A stretch of 64,000 nucleotides of DNA from Diadophis punctatus similis (lineage: Eukaryota > Chordata > Lepidosauria > Squamata > Dipsadidae), in contig JALIGW010000001.1 of NCBI GenBank assembly GCA_023053685.1, positions 51,290,859 through 51,354,858 of the forward strand, in the 5' to 3' direction. A program made the position numbers and the translations under genes. Below are positions 26,277 through 39,043 of the stretch, piece after piece; the stretch's first letter is position 1, and every line of letters begins with the position of its first letter. Under the pieces are notes generated by a model that did not search any database, had not been told where the DNA came from, and saw nothing but the letters and a program-made list of their open reading frames with translations.

Positions 26277-26597
26277 GCAGTGGTTCAGCGGTTAAAACGC
26301 TGGGTTTGCCGGCTGGAAAGCTGGCAGCCCAGGTTCAAGACCTGAGTGTCACACAAAGGGGTGAGCTCCCGTCCTCACCCCAGCTCCTGCCCACCTAGCA
26401 ATTTGAAAGCATGCAAATGCGAGTAGATAAATAGGTACCAGTTTGGTAGGAAGGTAACAGCACTCCATGATGGCAACATGATCACAGAAAAGTCTTTGGA
26501 CAGCACTGGCTCACACAGAGATGAGCACTGCCCCTTATAGCCAGCAACAACTGGAGTAAAATCCGCAGGGACTCCTTTACCTTTATCTACCTAACTT
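26277..26597 (+). mobile_element. Sauria-type SINE (tRNA head, Bov-B-like 3' end)
   Basis: It begins with a tRNA-like polymerase III head (A-box-like ggttcagcggttaaaacgc, B-box-like ggttcaagacctg). It continues with a body containing ctcccgtcctcaccccagct and ends with gggactcctttacctttatc, the 3' end shared with Bov-B LINEs. SINEs of this type are a squamate hallmark, so this element is a main taxonomic clue. Full length is about 320 bp. Confidence 0.82.
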
Positions 26598-28363
26598 CCA
26601 CAAAAAATTAGCAAAAAAAACCAACCCCACTCCAAAAAAACTGCCAGAATCCAGAAAATCTCTCTACCTATTTTTAAAAGCCATTTTACTGTTTCCTCTG
26701 TTATATTTGCAAGAAGTTGATTCCCCAACAGTTGTGCTTTTATTTCATTGTGAAGAGGGGGGGATTAGGAATCCCTTACAATGTTATGTGGAAAGCTGTA
26801 AACTAGCCTATCTTCGTAGCAAATTAGAATTGTACGAGTTACTTTCTTACATATAATACAACATACTGTTTCTCTGTTAATTCCAATGGACCTACAGAGA
26901 AGGTATCATTTGAAATTAATAGGAGTTGCAAAAAAAGGGTGGTAATATTCTTTAGACAGTGCCTGTTCATTGCAGTATGCCTTTCTCAGGACTTCTCACT
27001 TCTGTATTGCACTCTTTCAATCTTCTACATTTTCAATCCGGCAGCATTAACCCAAGTCTGTGCTAAATAGGCTTAATTGTGTGTGCATGGCCGAGCTGTC
27101 AGCAATTCAACTCAATGGCACAAGATAAAATAAATAAAAAGCTGGCAATCTGTGCATCCAGAAAAATCTAAACCTCTAATGAAATTAAACACTAGAGTTC
27201 ATTGAATTTTATTGTATTATCAGAAAGTTTTTTTTATTATAATGCACAAAATCTGCTTAATGCAACCTTATATTGTATTTACAGTGGGGCAGAACAGCTT
27301 ATGTGGACTATGTGGAAGATGCCAGATTGGACAATTGAAAGTATAATCAGCATAATGATTTTTGGAAAGGCAAAATGAAACGATGCCATATGTTCACTTA
27401 AGCCTTAATTTTATGTAAAACTGGTTTGTTTTTCCTCTGACATCGCTAAAATGCCCTTTCACTTACATTTCAGAACCTATTTATTTGCTTTCCAGGTCTC
27501 CATATGGCTCATGCGTATTGTACCCAGCAGAGTCCTGCGCTGGGGAATGGCAGGTGAAAACCAATGTACTGCTTTTTGACACAACCAGGTAAGGCCTTCA
27601 GTGCAGCACTTAAAACCTTTTATTACATTTGTCTCAAATAGGGCATTTGTACCCCAGTGGTTTATGCCACTACTTAAGGGCAGCCAACTTGCAAGTACCA
27701 TATGAAAGAATTTGCATTTATTGCCAATTTCTCTTGGTACAGGGTATGCAATTGATTTTTATACCGTGGAGTGTTACTACATTTTCTTTAGGGAATTAGC
27801 ATGCATGAATTTGTATAATTTGCAAAATCTTTAATTTCAGTTTATATCTTGCTTTTTAAGTGCCATTTGGATGTAAGAAAACTCATACCTGTTTTAACTA
27901 CACACACGAATAAACCCTACCTTAATATATTTTATAGTTGTAGCACGTTGCTGTTTTATTGAAATACAGGTAGTGTTTGAACCTTCAATTGCTATAAATT
28001 AATGGGGCTCCTAATGCATTTTCATTGAGAGGTTGAGCAATCAAATTCATCTAGTTAGTGAAAACTACATTTCATTTTTGTAAAATCCGAGACTAGAAGC
28101 TTCAATGAACTAATGATCCTAGCACAACCCATTTTATGTACCAGTGAAAATAAAGATCACCTGGAAATGTAAAATTTGTATAGCATAAATTGGGCATTAT
28201 GAAACTCTTACTCTCAAAGCGTATTTTCTTCAGTTATTCTGAAAAGGAATAAGGTGATAAAAGTACTAGACAAAATCATTTATTCAAAACAGTATGCTAT
28301 TTTGTTTCTATTCCTTCATGGATTGATGACATCAAAGGTTACACTGCCTTCCTAGGTACTTAC
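26598..28363. other. Intronic sequence upstream of the middle acceptor, no repeats recognised
   Basis: Mostly unique. The part at about 27030-27130 (cagcattaacccaagtctgt and following) has mixed composition like conserved intron. No exon with nuclear receptor similarity was seen. Confidence 0.4.
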
Positions 28364-28474
28364 ATGGCTTTTTGGCTGGCTGGACTAGTTGAGGATTCAG
28401 GTATGGACTATTTTCTGCATCTATTCTGCGCTTGTACTTCTGGCGACCACCACGTACTCTGTCTAAGCGCACTC
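28364..28474 (-). CDS. ESRRG: ESRRG exon encoding the DNA-binding domain C-terminal extension and hinge
   Basis: This 111-bp internal exon encodes 36 whole codons, [20 protein letters not shown] then [16 protein letters not shown], with split codons on both sides. In ERR proteins this region follows the second zinc finger. The RGGR-containing C-terminal extension reads the bases 5' of the AGGTCA half-site, and the basic KYKRR run contributes to nuclear localisation. The acceptor is catgtttag and the donor is CCAT followed by gtaagt, a full consensus. The incoming phase needs a preceding G to complete a Gly codon. The outgoing T joins AT of the 19325-19486 exon to give Tyr, so the two exons splice in frame. 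The residues match vertebrate ERR gamma as I know it. The upstream zinc-finger exons are not in the window. Confidence 0.96.
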
Positions 28475-30025
28475 CTAAACATGAAACAAAGAAAAGAAAG
28501 AAAAAGAAAGGTTTAATACAACTGAAATACTTTGTGCAATTATTTGAAAATTTTCAATAAATAAACCAAAATTTCAGTTCACTCCCTATTAAACTACAAT
28601 TTCCCACTTAAAAAAGCACCAAAAGGGGCTGAATATATTGTAAACATGGAATGTTCCTTGATTTTCAATGTGAAATGTCAGGAAAGTGCATCAATTTCCC
28701 ATTTGAGAAAGCTATCAATTACACTCCCTTCCTTAGTGCAGGGTGTGTTTCTTATCTGCAAGTTCTACACCATGGTAGTGTTTGGATGTTTTATTCTGCT
28801 TGTTCTTCCCACTGTGAAAAGAGGCACAGCACAAGCATAGGAGAATGGGGGCATGGTGGTGTCAGGGTTCCAAATAGCATTCAGGCGGAAATCAGAGTTC
28901 AAGGCAAATTGTTCCTCAAAGTTCCAATTTCTGTTTTGGTTGTCTCATAATGGTTATGATAAGTACAACAGAAAACTGTGACAACTTGGCTCTGAGAGTC
29001 TGGGAAATGTTGGAAGACTGATGACAATGTCTTTGGTAAAATACCCTTTTAGAATTGGCCACATTGCAATTCCCAAATAAAGAGCATTTCAAATAATAAA
29101 ACAGCAGAAATAGTACAGAATAAAAACAATATTTTAAAAATATATCCAATATTTTGGAATAGAATTTCTTGGAGCATAGGAGTGATACTTTGCACAGTAT
29201 AAAATTGCACTCCATACATATGGCAAGTGTTATGAAATTGAATTTCATAACTAAAGTTTAGGCAAGATTAGCAAAGGCAATATGCAAACAAAAATAACCC
29301 AAAGGATTAATACTTAAAAAGATAAAAGAAGGAACATTAGAACAATCTTTCATTAGAAACATTGTCCCGTATAGGAGAATAAGATAACATTGTTAATTTA
29401 AGAATAAAAATGCTAGGTAACGTTAATTAACACCTTAAATGAAATAATTTTTAAAATCTTAAAGTATGCCACTTATGGAAAATAATGGGAGGAACAAGCA
29501 TTACATGTACTGCTTTTTGAAGAATATAAATCTAGGAAATAAATAAATGTCTATTTTTGCTTTATTGATCACATTAAGGCTTTAATGCTATACATTAAAG
29601 AAAACTATAGATAAAAACCCTTGTAGCCTTTGGACTGAACCATCAAAAATGCACAAAGGTTTGTGAACTGTAATGTTGGAGAAAATATTTTGGACTTCAG
29701 TCAGTATAATATGAAGTAAATCCAGGCTCAATAAAATTACAAAAAGTGAATCTAAAGCTTAAATATTTGGACACAGAATACAAAGGCAAGACTCCTGAAG
29801 ACTGGGAAAAACCAAGATGAAAGGAAAAAATTGCATCACTGATGATGCAAGCTTGAATTTCCTAGACGTCAAAAAAGCAGTTAATTTTAATAAAATGATG
29901 TCCATTGGCTGACAAGTAGAAATACCTGAACAACAAAAACAATTTCCTTCCCTGTTTTTATTAAACTCAAACGAAAATACCAATTTCAATACATTAAAAA
30001 TATTTTGTCAAAAAAATAATAATGA
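28475..30025. other. Intronic sequence with no recognised feature
   Basis: AT-rich. A segment at 28855-28930 (tcagggttccaaatagcatt and following) resembles part of a dispersed repeat but has no second copy here. Confidence 0.4.
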
Positions 30026-30027
30026 AT

Positions 30028-30110
30028 AATATTGTACACCACCCAGAGTCACTTCCTGTGAGATGGGTGGCCATACACATTTGATTAATTAATGAATAAA
30101 TTCAAAAAAT
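30028..30110 (+). mobile_element. L2-type LINE 3' tail
   Basis: Reads tgtacaccacccagagtcac, then gtgagatgggtggccataca and a TAATTAATGAATAAA tail. This is a decayed version of the CACCCTGAGTC...GGGYGGCATA L2 end. Confidence 0.6.
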
Positions 30111-30114
30111 TTGT

Positions 30115-31078
30115 CATAATGTTAAATGGGTCTGAAATTATTCAGCTCTGCAATGGTAAAGCTAAATACAGGTAAACCTAAGAAGCAATGGAGTTATAAA
30201 AAGTGCATATCTATCAGCAAGGCAATTTTTTGGAAATGGAATCCTAAGTCATCAAAAAAGATAAAAGCTACGGATAATGTTAAAGCTTTCCTGCTCTACT
30301 GCTGAATTAACAATTAGCAAAGGGAAGTTGGTTTCTGTCTCTTGATAGCTATCTGCAGTCTGAAGCATATTATAGTAAGAGCAGTGTAAAAATGTGAATG
30401 TGTCCATGAATGTGTCTATGTGCAGAATATAATGTTCAGAGGAGAAAGACGGCAATATTTTTGGAACAAGGAAAAAAATACTCATAATCCAAAGAACAAT
30501 GAAATTGACTTCAAGACCTAACCACTGGGGTAGGCAATTTTTTAAGTGAAAGAAGATTCACTATAATACTGCACAAAACAATATGAAAATCAGACGTTCT
30601 CGGAAAAATAAGGCATGATACTGATACTGGATTTAATCTCAAAGCTATGCCATCATATTAGTTCCCTGAAATGGAGAAGATGCCTCTTGTTCATCCCAAT
30701 CACATTTGTTTTACAAGAAGAGAAAGAGAGAGAGAGTAAAATCTTTTAGGTTTAACACCCATGTTCTTATCTTAACAATATGTGCTGTGAACTATTATAA
30801 GACGTTATAGGTTTGTTTTAATTCTGTTTTCCATTTAGAAGTTTTATATTATTGTCCATTGATTATTATTAGCTTACTAGAGTTCATATGCAAGATGGGT
30901 AGCCATATACATTGTCTAAACAATGGAATATTTGGGATGTTATTTTCAAGCTCCTAGTCTAGTGTTACAGCCTTGGTATTTTCAGTGGTTTCTCATCCAA
31001 ATATTAACCCTGTTCAACTTGTCAATATCAGCCAAGTTCAATAGATTTTGCTACCTAGCTAAGTGCAAGTCCACGTAG
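30115..31078. other. Intronic sequence with no recognised feature
   Basis: Unique-looking AT-rich DNA with a short (GA)n at about 30720-30737. Confidence 0.45.
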
Positions 31079-31425
31079 AAAAGCCCATGGGACTAGCTGC
31101 AAAAACCTTCTTCAACCCTGATACTAGGAGAGTATCCATCCCGAGTCCCTCGGGAGTTGGGCGGCATACAAATCTATTAAATTAAATTAAATTAAATTAA
31201 AATTTCCAACTAAACTAGAAAAGCCCATGGGACTAGCTGCAAAAACCTTCTTCAACCCTGATACTAGGAGAGTATCCATCCCGAGTCCCTCGGGAGTTGG
31301 GCGGCATACAAATCTATTAAATTAAATTAAATTAAATTAAATTAAATTTTCCAACTAAACTAGAAAAGCCCATGGAACTAGCTGCAAAAACCTTCTTGAA
31401 CCCTGCTACTAGGACAGTATCCATT
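31079..31425 (+). repeat. 140-bp tandem duplication containing an L2 3' tail
   Basis: aaaagcccatgg starts at 31079, 31219 and 31364. Units 1 and 2 both contain cccgagtccctcgggagttg, then ggcggcatacaaat and an (AAATT)n tail. The third, partial unit lacks this insert and goes directly from tatccat to tttccaacta. A short L2 end therefore inserted into one copy, and the resulting block was then duplicated. Confidence 0.9.
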
Positions 31426-31429
31426 TTCC

Positions 31430-32875
31430 AACTAAAGAGACAGTTTAAGGATGTTCACTAATGCAGAGGAACAGATGATGTGGGGCTGCTACTATTGCAC
31501 TCCATAGACACCTGTAAGACCTGCTGTGTAAGGTGGTTACTTAACTCTTCCTAATGGAAGGGCTGTTCCTGCCAAGATAACTTGCTTGAAGCATGGATGG
31601 AAAAATAAGCAGGATAGATTTGATCTTAGAAGCCCTGACAAGGACCTTGGAACACACTGTGCATAAGTAACGATTCTTCTCATATGCACACTTTTCCTAA
31701 CGTTTCCAAAGGGATTACTGTTCTACATAATTTCAAAAAGTTGGGGGCATGTGAAGCTTGGCATTCTAATCTGTGCCATTTACAATACAAATTAGATCAC
31801 AAGTAACAGGTGACATGATTTAATTGAATGTCTTCCATCTGCAATGCTGACAAAAGGTAAATGGAAATAAATGAGTCTGGCAAGGCAGCCCTTGAGCCTT
31901 ATGATACCCAATATCTTTTTTAAAAGAAGAGTTATCTATAAAACTGATGCTGACAGGCCTCCAACATTTTATTCCTGGACAAGATTAAATGAATGTTTTA
32001 ATATGAGGGGAAAAAGGACAAATAACAATGTTGCCTTAAGCATGGAGAATTGCCATTATCTCCTCTTTAATGTAATTAAAGGAAAGTCATTACTCATGAA
32101 ATAAAATAAATCCTTTTATTATCCAGGAGACCAAAATTTATCAGGTCCAAAATTTACAACCACTGAATTATTAACAAGCAAGCACTAAGATTTCAGTTTT
32201 ACACCCAGTTCTAATTACCCATTTACTTAGGATGATAAAGCATAGCTGGAATTGTCTCCAGAATTTCAGAACTATTTTATATAGCTTGCCTGAATCCCAT
32301 TGGTAAATATTTTGGCCACTCCTGGCCAGCTGTTAAATTCATTTCAAAAAAGCAAATATGAGCAACCAAATCTTAATTAATTGCTTTATACAGTAATCCA
32401 GTGCAATATTAAACTATGTTAAGAATCATCATAAATGTGACAGACCGTTTCCCAACAGATCCTTAACAAACCTCTTCACCGGGTTTTTGATGCTATAATA
32501 GATACATTCAGGGATTCCTGAATTCTAGGGCAGAAATTGGACTTTTTTTCTTTCTGACCTACAAAATTATGTAGAAATAAGAATATTAACCTAAACTATA
32601 CAGAGTAATCAGCCTTTCACTGTCCAGATGTGATTTCAGACACTATTTATCAGAGCCTTGAGCTAATTCCAATTTAATTGGATGTTATAAAAAGAGAGGT
32701 CAAGCTACCAATGGCCGCTAGCCAGGATGGGTTTACAATGCCTTCAGTATTATAGTTCACGATTAGGAAAGTGGTACCGGACTCAAGTCTTGTTTATGGC
32801 CACTGGAGCAACAAAATGCTAAAATTTTATTGCTGGTCTAGCAGGGGTGTTCTTATATTCTTAAATCCAAAGGCT
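31430..32875. other. Intronic sequence with no recognised feature
   Basis: Unique-looking DNA. No convincing reading frame, SINE or terminal repeats. Confidence 0.45.
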
Positions 32876-32879
32876 GATG

Positions 32880-33033
32880 TAACTGCATAAGCGCACTAGC
32901 GTGCCTACCGTCCTTGACCTTCTGTCCTATTGTCCTCATTTATCTGTATTTACTTTGTTCATGTTTATACCTATACCTGCTATCTTGTACATGTTTGACA
33001 AACAAACAAAACAAAATAAATAAATAAATAAAA
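32880..33033 (+). mobile_element. Rex/CR1-group LINE 3' UTR and tail
   Basis: gcataagcgcactagcgtgc, then ctaccgtccttgac, gtcctattgtcctcatttat and acatgtttgacaaacaaaca with an AAATAAATAAA end. The same 3' UTR occurs in reverse at 34597-34740 and 46452-46593, so this is a recurring family here. Confidence 0.75.
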
Positions 33034-33039
33034 ACCAAA

Positions 33040-34590
33040 GCAGGATCTGAGTAAACAAGTAATGATAGAGTTGGTGTGGAATTGTTTCCTTCAGACAATC
33101 TAACTGGTCTGCGCATTTCCCTTTTCTTATAGAAGGCAAAATGGAAAAAGATAGGGATCATTTTTTCCTTAATGACCAATGCAAATAGCTGATTTCACGT
33201 CTAAAACATTAAGCTTTACATGAACATTCAAGTTTTGATGTGATTTTTAAAATATTCCATTAAATCCTAGAGCTCCAGTAAGTAAAATAAGATGACAACA
33301 CCCATAGTTATGCCTAAGTTTTAATTGATTATCAAAATTGGCGTGAGTCTCCCATGACCTCCACTGCTCTTTCTCTCAAAAAGAGCCTTGGGTACACTTG
33401 AAGCAGAACTTCTGTTCTTACCACTAGAAATACTTGCTTATGCTGTTTGATATCCCAAGCTGAAATGTAAATATTTGAAAATATTTTGTTGTTAAGAATT
33501 CTCTGCTGGTATCGAACTAGTATATTAGAAAGCAGTTTAGCCTTTCTAGAAAGCTAATCTCCTACACTAAGGAGGCATTTAAATGGAAGGGGTATAAAGG
33601 CAAGTAATTAATCATTTACCCATGTTCTGAAATGGTACATCAATGAAGGTCCATAAGGTAATCAGGTTGTGTGCATATGTTAACTAAGATGTGCCATGAA
33701 AGAATACTAGCTTGGCTAAAGAAGCTTTGCTAAGAGCCCATTCAACTGCATGTCCTTTACTTATACTATGATGAATCCACCAACTGCCAATGGATATTTG
33801 TCCAATCAGTGACCACAAATGAAAAGTGATACTTAATGGCATCCATAAAAGAAACCTTAATCTTAAGACGTTTTGTTGCTACAATATTTAAACAGAACTT
33901 GACACTGTTCTAAAAGAAATCTTTGCTTTTGAAAGAAGTCTAAACTAGCTTCCTTCAGAACTATCAAGAACTCTAACATACAAACATCAAGCAAAAATAA
34001 TCTAATAACTATCGAGAGGCTGATTTTGAAAGTCAAAACATTCCAGGCTATGATTTTTACTGGTGGGGAGGGGAGATAAGAAACCACAATGCTAAAAATT
34101 AATTGATGTCATTTGAAGGACAAGACTAGGCCGCGATTTCAAATGACCCCAGAAAAGTCTTTCCATTGAAAAGAATTCAAGTGATAAGCTAGTGACACCT
34201 CAAAAGAAAGAAATCTAACAGTTAAGTTCTGGACCATTTACTAGCAAGTCACAAGAGATATGAGGAGATCGAAATAAAATTCATTATAGTAATCCAACTG
34301 TGAAGTACTGATAGCATGAAATCAGGATCTCAGTATCAACTTTGAAAATAATATGCAGCTGAGCATCCCCCCCCCCCCATTTATGAGCTAGAAGCTTTGG
34401 GATGCATTCAGGGATCCAGAAAGGGGGAAAAAGTTCCTTGTGATTAACATGAGTAGAAGAGCACCAAATCCATGCTCCCACTACAAGAGTTTAGGTTCAA
34501 ACCTCTGTCCAGAAAACAGCACTCACTGCAGGTAGCAAAAATCTGCTACTGAATTGTCCGATTGCATACATTTCAAGTAACATGTCTTCT
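33040..34590. other. Intronic sequence with no recognised feature
   Basis: Unique-looking DNA. A run of 12 C residues sits at about 34367-34378. Confidence 0.45.
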
Positions 34591-34596
34591 CTTTGA

Positions 34597-35110
34597 ACAT
34601 TTATTTTTATTTATTTATTTATTTATTTATTTGTCAAACATGTATAGGATAGTAGTAGTTTGTATAAACATAAGTAAAAAGTAACGATAAAAGAGGACAA
34701 TAGGACAGTGACGGTAGGCACAGTGGTGCGCTTATGCATGCCCCTTACAGACCTCTTAGAAACGGGGAGAGGTCGACTGTAGACAGTCTAAGGTTAAAGT
34801 TTTTGGGGCTTGGGGAAGAAACCACAGAGTCAGGTAGTGCATTCCAGGCATTGATCACTCTGTTGCTGAAGTGGTATTTTCTGCAGTCGAGTTTGGAGCG
34901 GTTTACATTTAGTTTGAATCTATTACGTGCTCGTGTATTGCTGCGGTTGAAGCTGAAGTAGTCATTAACAGGAAGGACATTTTGGTATATGATTTTATGA
35001 ACTACATTTAGATCAGATCGGAGGCGACGTAGTTGTAAATTGTCTAATCTCAGTATTTCAAGTCTAGTGGAATAAGGTATTTTGTTGTGAGCGGAGGAGT
35101 GAAATATTTC
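34597..35110 (-). pseudogene. Rex/CR1-group LINE, ORF2 C-terminus and 3' UTR (reverse)
   Basis: The minus strand reads RLEILRLDNLQLRRLRSDLN, NVLPVNDYFSFNRSNTRARN, RFKLNVNRSKLDCRKYHFSN and VINAWNALPDSVVSS, ending PFLRGL then a stop. The 3' UTR follows to the (AAAT)n tail at 34597. The frame looks open over about 130 codons, so this is one of the better preserved LINE ends. It belongs to the same family as 5985-7372 and lets that broken copy be interpreted. Confidence 0.82.
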
Positions 35111-35134
35111 TGGAAATTTGTGTTATATTTATGT

Positions 35135-35225
35135 ATATATATATATTTTATGTGTATCTATATATATACACACATACATACATATGCACGCACGCACGCA
35201 CGCACGTAAGTATGTATGTATGTAT
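35135..35225. repeat. (TA)n / (CACG)n / (TATG)n compound microsatellite
   Basis: Successive runs of tatata, acacatacata, cacgcacgcacg and tatgtatgtatg. Confidence 0.9.
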
Positions 35226-35299
35226 GTACATAACACCTTCCATACACCAGGATGACTTGACAGAATAAACATATATAACCCTTTCCTGGTGAAGAGCTG

Positions 35300-35460
35300 A
35301 TTAGGAATAGAACCTTGTGGCCTAGAGGTTAATCTTCTGACTTTCAAGCAGACTGCCCAGGTTCAATTCCCACTACGGGTATGGCTATCTGACGAGAGCA
35401 AAATAGCTCAAAATAGATCTATAATAGTCTCCCTGATAAATTTTCATTTATCAGAAAAAA
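35300..35460 (+). mobile_element. tRNA-derived SINE fragment
   Basis: Has A-box-like tggcctagaggttaatc and B-box-like ggttcaattcccac at tRNA spacing, followed by a non-tRNA body (agcaaaatagctcaaaatag). It is not a functional tRNA: the acceptor arms do not pair. Confidence 0.6.
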
Positions 35461-35475
35461 ATGTTACATATATAA

Positions 35476-35477
<2 letters not shown>

Positions 35478-35530
<53 letters not shown>
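35478..35530. repeat. (TA)n(TG)n microsatellite
   Basis: Short tatata run followed by about 21 TG units. Confidence 0.95.
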
Positions 35531-35532
<2 letters not shown>

Positions 35533-35534
35533 AT

Positions 35535-37080
35535 TTATGTACAGCAACCTCTTGAATTTATGGAAAGTCTAACATTTCTGTCTATACAGAGATCACAGCT
35601 TAACTGACTCATAAACCACTATTGGCCCAATTTATTTACGTAGTAACTAGAACAGAGTTCAACTGCACCCTTCCCCTCCCCAAAGGTTGGTTTAAGAAAA
35701 GATAGAGATGGTAAAATAAAAGTATGAAGCACTGAATAGTATCATTATTCTCATAAAACTTTCATGGATATGTGGACAACTACAAATATCTAGTAAAGGC
35801 AGTAGGCAACTTAAATGATTTTAATTCATTATATAATTTATTTATGTTCAACTTAAGTTTTAATAAAGTACAAAAAATGCCAAGTGCCCACCAATTTGTC
35901 CTCAACCCTGGAAAATAAATATCATGTGTATACCAATTTGTTCTCAAGCCAGAAAATCAATATCACTCCACCAGCCAGGATAATGCAGCCATGGCCAACT
36001 GGAGCAAAAAATTCTTCATTGATCAGTGCACATAAAGGAGGGAAATGAGGCAGGACATCACAGTTTCCTTTGCCTTTCAGTCCCTGCAGTTCCTTCATTA
36101 GGATTGGTCAGAAAGTTAAGGGCAGGGGGAATAGATTTACTCCTTCATGAATAACCTGGTGGAATCCTTCCTGCATATTTCATTTGCACCTGTAAATAAA
36201 ATGAGGTCCCCACATGTCTATTGTTTGTTGCACATACTGTATCTACACAATCCAAAATACGGTTACAGCAAGATCTATTTATATAAAATAGATAAATTAT
36301 AAAAATTCACTATTGTCATGACTGATTTTACAGTACATTAAAAAAAGAATTATAGGACAGAAAAACAAAGCTAGAAGAAACATTACACATATTTATAGTC
36401 AAAGACAAGAGAAAATAAAACTATCACTAGAATTATTATCAGTTTAATAAAATAAGACTACCTCTAGTGTAGCATTTACTTATAACTGAATAAACAAGTC
36501 AAAAGAATATGCAGTTTGCAATTTTGAGGCCTCTGGTTTTATTGCCATGAAATAATGCTTCAATCAATCCCCTCCTTGAAATTTATCTATGGTAATAAAT
36601 GTTCATTTCATTCGTATAATATACTGTACATATTCAGAATTGTCATGACAAGAGAATGGGAAGGAAATCTAAAGTTGTATGTGAACTATCAAGTTTTATG
36701 GTAATGAAATATATTTAACTTTACATGTATGATAGAAACAAGTCTTCAAATCAAGGATATGTACTCTCACAAAAATATGTTCTATCACACTATCTTTTTC
36801 CAGTTAACATTAGAATGGCACAATTAAAATTATGTTAACATTTGTAAGGCAATGTAACTTAAGCAACTAGTTTCATATATAAAAAAATACATTTGACTCA
36901 GCACTAGCAGGACTTTTTAGTTCTATTATGTAATCATGAATCAGAGATTTCATTGTGAGGAAAAGAAAAAATATATTCAATTAAGACAGAATAATAGTGG
37001 GAAGAGAAAGAACTGGAGAAAATAACAAAATATACAGACCTGCAACTAAAAGTATGAAAAAAGAAAGCAAAGCAATAGCA
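35535..37080. other. Intronic sequence with no recognised feature
   Basis: AT-rich. A small local duplication around caatttgtcctcaaccctgg (35888) and caatttgttctcaagccag (35935). Confidence 0.45.
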
Positions 37081-37083
37081 ATA

Positions 37084-37340
37084 GGTCCTTAGGTGCAATC
37101 CCAAAACATCTGGAGCACCACCTTAAACATCATCAGCATTGACAAAATTATCATCAGTCAATTGCAAAAGACAGGTTTGCTTGGAACAGCTTTGGAACTT
37201 TGGAACTACAACAATACTTTAATACCATCAAACAATAACATCTGCTTATCTCAGGTTCTTGGAAAGGACTTAAGAGGTGGATAAAAATGCAAATCCAGTC
37301 GAAATATCTGCCTGACTATGCAATAAACTATAATAATACA
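37084..37340 (+). mobile_element. Unclassified LINE 3' end
   Basis: Contains ggtgcaatcccaaaacatct, atcagcattgacaaaattat and cttgggaaaggact-like words, ending with ctgactatgcaataaactat and AATAATA. This word order is familiar from squamate LINE 3' ends, but the clade is not certain. Confidence 0.4.
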
Positions 37341-37449
37341 AAGAAGAACTATGACAATCAGGGTGCTCCAGTTTTCATCAATATAGTCTTCCAGATGTGA
37401 AGACCATGCAGGATTATTCAACCTCAGTGTAAGGTTCTTATGGTACACT

Positions 37450-39035
37450 TGCTCATTGCTCATTATATATGATTAGTATAACTTAAAAAAAATAAAGTAT
37501 AAGCTTAATTCAATCAATCTGTAAAAAAATGCATGGTAAACTGGGAACATCTACATTATATTTTTCCCCATCGGGGAGTATGTGGATGGCAAAATGGGGC
37601 ATATAAATTAAATAGATACTGCATAGAATCAGTGAATTAAATATGGATTGGTTTTTGTTTGCAGCTGTTATTATTCTATAGCAAGGAAATAAGCACCAAA
37701 CAAAATAGTGTTTTTATACAGAAATGAAAGAAATGAAAAATAATATCTACAATTAATTTGTTTTAAGGGAAAGGGCCTGTATATGAGTGGGTGGATATAT
37801 GTGTATTTACAGTGTTAAACTCAATTTTCTAATATTCTTGGGGTTTTTTTCTCTTAAAAGAGTCATCTATTTTACTATCTTAAATTTATTTGATCATGTT
37901 TATAAATTTATTTCATTGGTGCCAGGTTACAAAAATCTGATGGTTTCTTTTGCTCATTATATATCTTGCCATAATTCTGCAGCCTTAGTGAAATAGTCCA
38001 TGTAAGATATGGTCTCATAAAATATTTTCTTTGGACACGACAGAGTGAAGAAAGATGTACAGTGAAAAAAAATATAAATACACCATCTTTGGACAACATA
38101 ACATAAGTACTACCCTGTATCCTATCTATCATCAGAATTTCTTTAAATTTTCTTATCTTTTGCAGAGAACAAGGGAGAAGCAATTCCTTTTCACTCTAAG
38201 TAAATTAACTAGAAGGAGAAGGAGGGGGTGAGGATAGAGGCATACATCATATCTCAAATGAAATGATTTTTCCCTCAATTTACTATTATTATTGTCTCTG
38301 TGAGTAGACTAATGTGTATCCTTTCTTTAACTTATGGTTTTTCAAGTCGTAATTTGTTTTTAGGGGAAAAAAATCCTAGCCAAACTGTAATGAATTTTTT
38401 TTATTCTTTAATTAAGGCAGAACTTTATCTACATGAGAGAGGGGTGTCTCTCTCACACACAAACACATCAACAAACATATTGTAAAAACGGGTCATTTGA
38501 AACTTGAAGCAAAGCGTGCTTGATGGCTATTGGAAAACCAGAGGTGGTTATAAAAGCATTTTAGGTCTCAATTTAAATTTCATAGCAGCTTTGAAATTTA
38601 TAAGTACCAGAGTGACAATTAGTTTTTTATTTTCTCCCCTACCAATAATTCAGAAGGCTTTCCTTTGTGAATGCACTCTTCCTCACACAAAAGAATTTTG
38701 GATTTTATATTGGCTTGAAGAAGGAAGATAAACCTTAATGAAGACTAAAATGCAGTAAAAGGAAGAGAGAGAAAACTAGCCCTTTTCCCAACAAAATGTA
38801 ATCCACTCTAGTTAATGATAAAAAAAATATAATACCACCATTAGTCTTTCACCATTCCTTTTAAAACAGAAATGTTAGGTAATATCTTCAATATATTTAT
38901 AACAACTTATTATTATTGCAATGAATGTTTTTTAAAGAGCCTTTCAAAATGTATCATTCCTATATATTGTTATGCTTTCTTTGAATGTTTAAACTGCCAG
39001 AAGCAACCCGGAATTAGCAATCCTATTCACATGGT
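37450..39035. other. Intronic sequence with no recognised feature
   Basis: AT-rich unique-looking DNA. No convincing frame. Confidence 0.45.
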
Positions 39036-39043
39036 CTCTTACA

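Larger units (their letters stand above)
19487..28363 (-). other. ESRRG: ESRRG intron between the two visible exons (8,877 bp)
   Basis: The intron is bounded by a consensus donor gtaagt next to 28364 and a pyrimidine-rich acceptor ending tttacag next to 19487. It is a phase 1 intron: codon Tyr is split T/AT. It carries a candidate LTR, CR1, SINEs and MITEs listed separately. Confidence 0.93.

Noticed and set aside
35300..35375. Possible tRNA gene
   Set aside because: A-box and B-box words are present but acceptor and anticodon stems do not pair; it is a SINE head.
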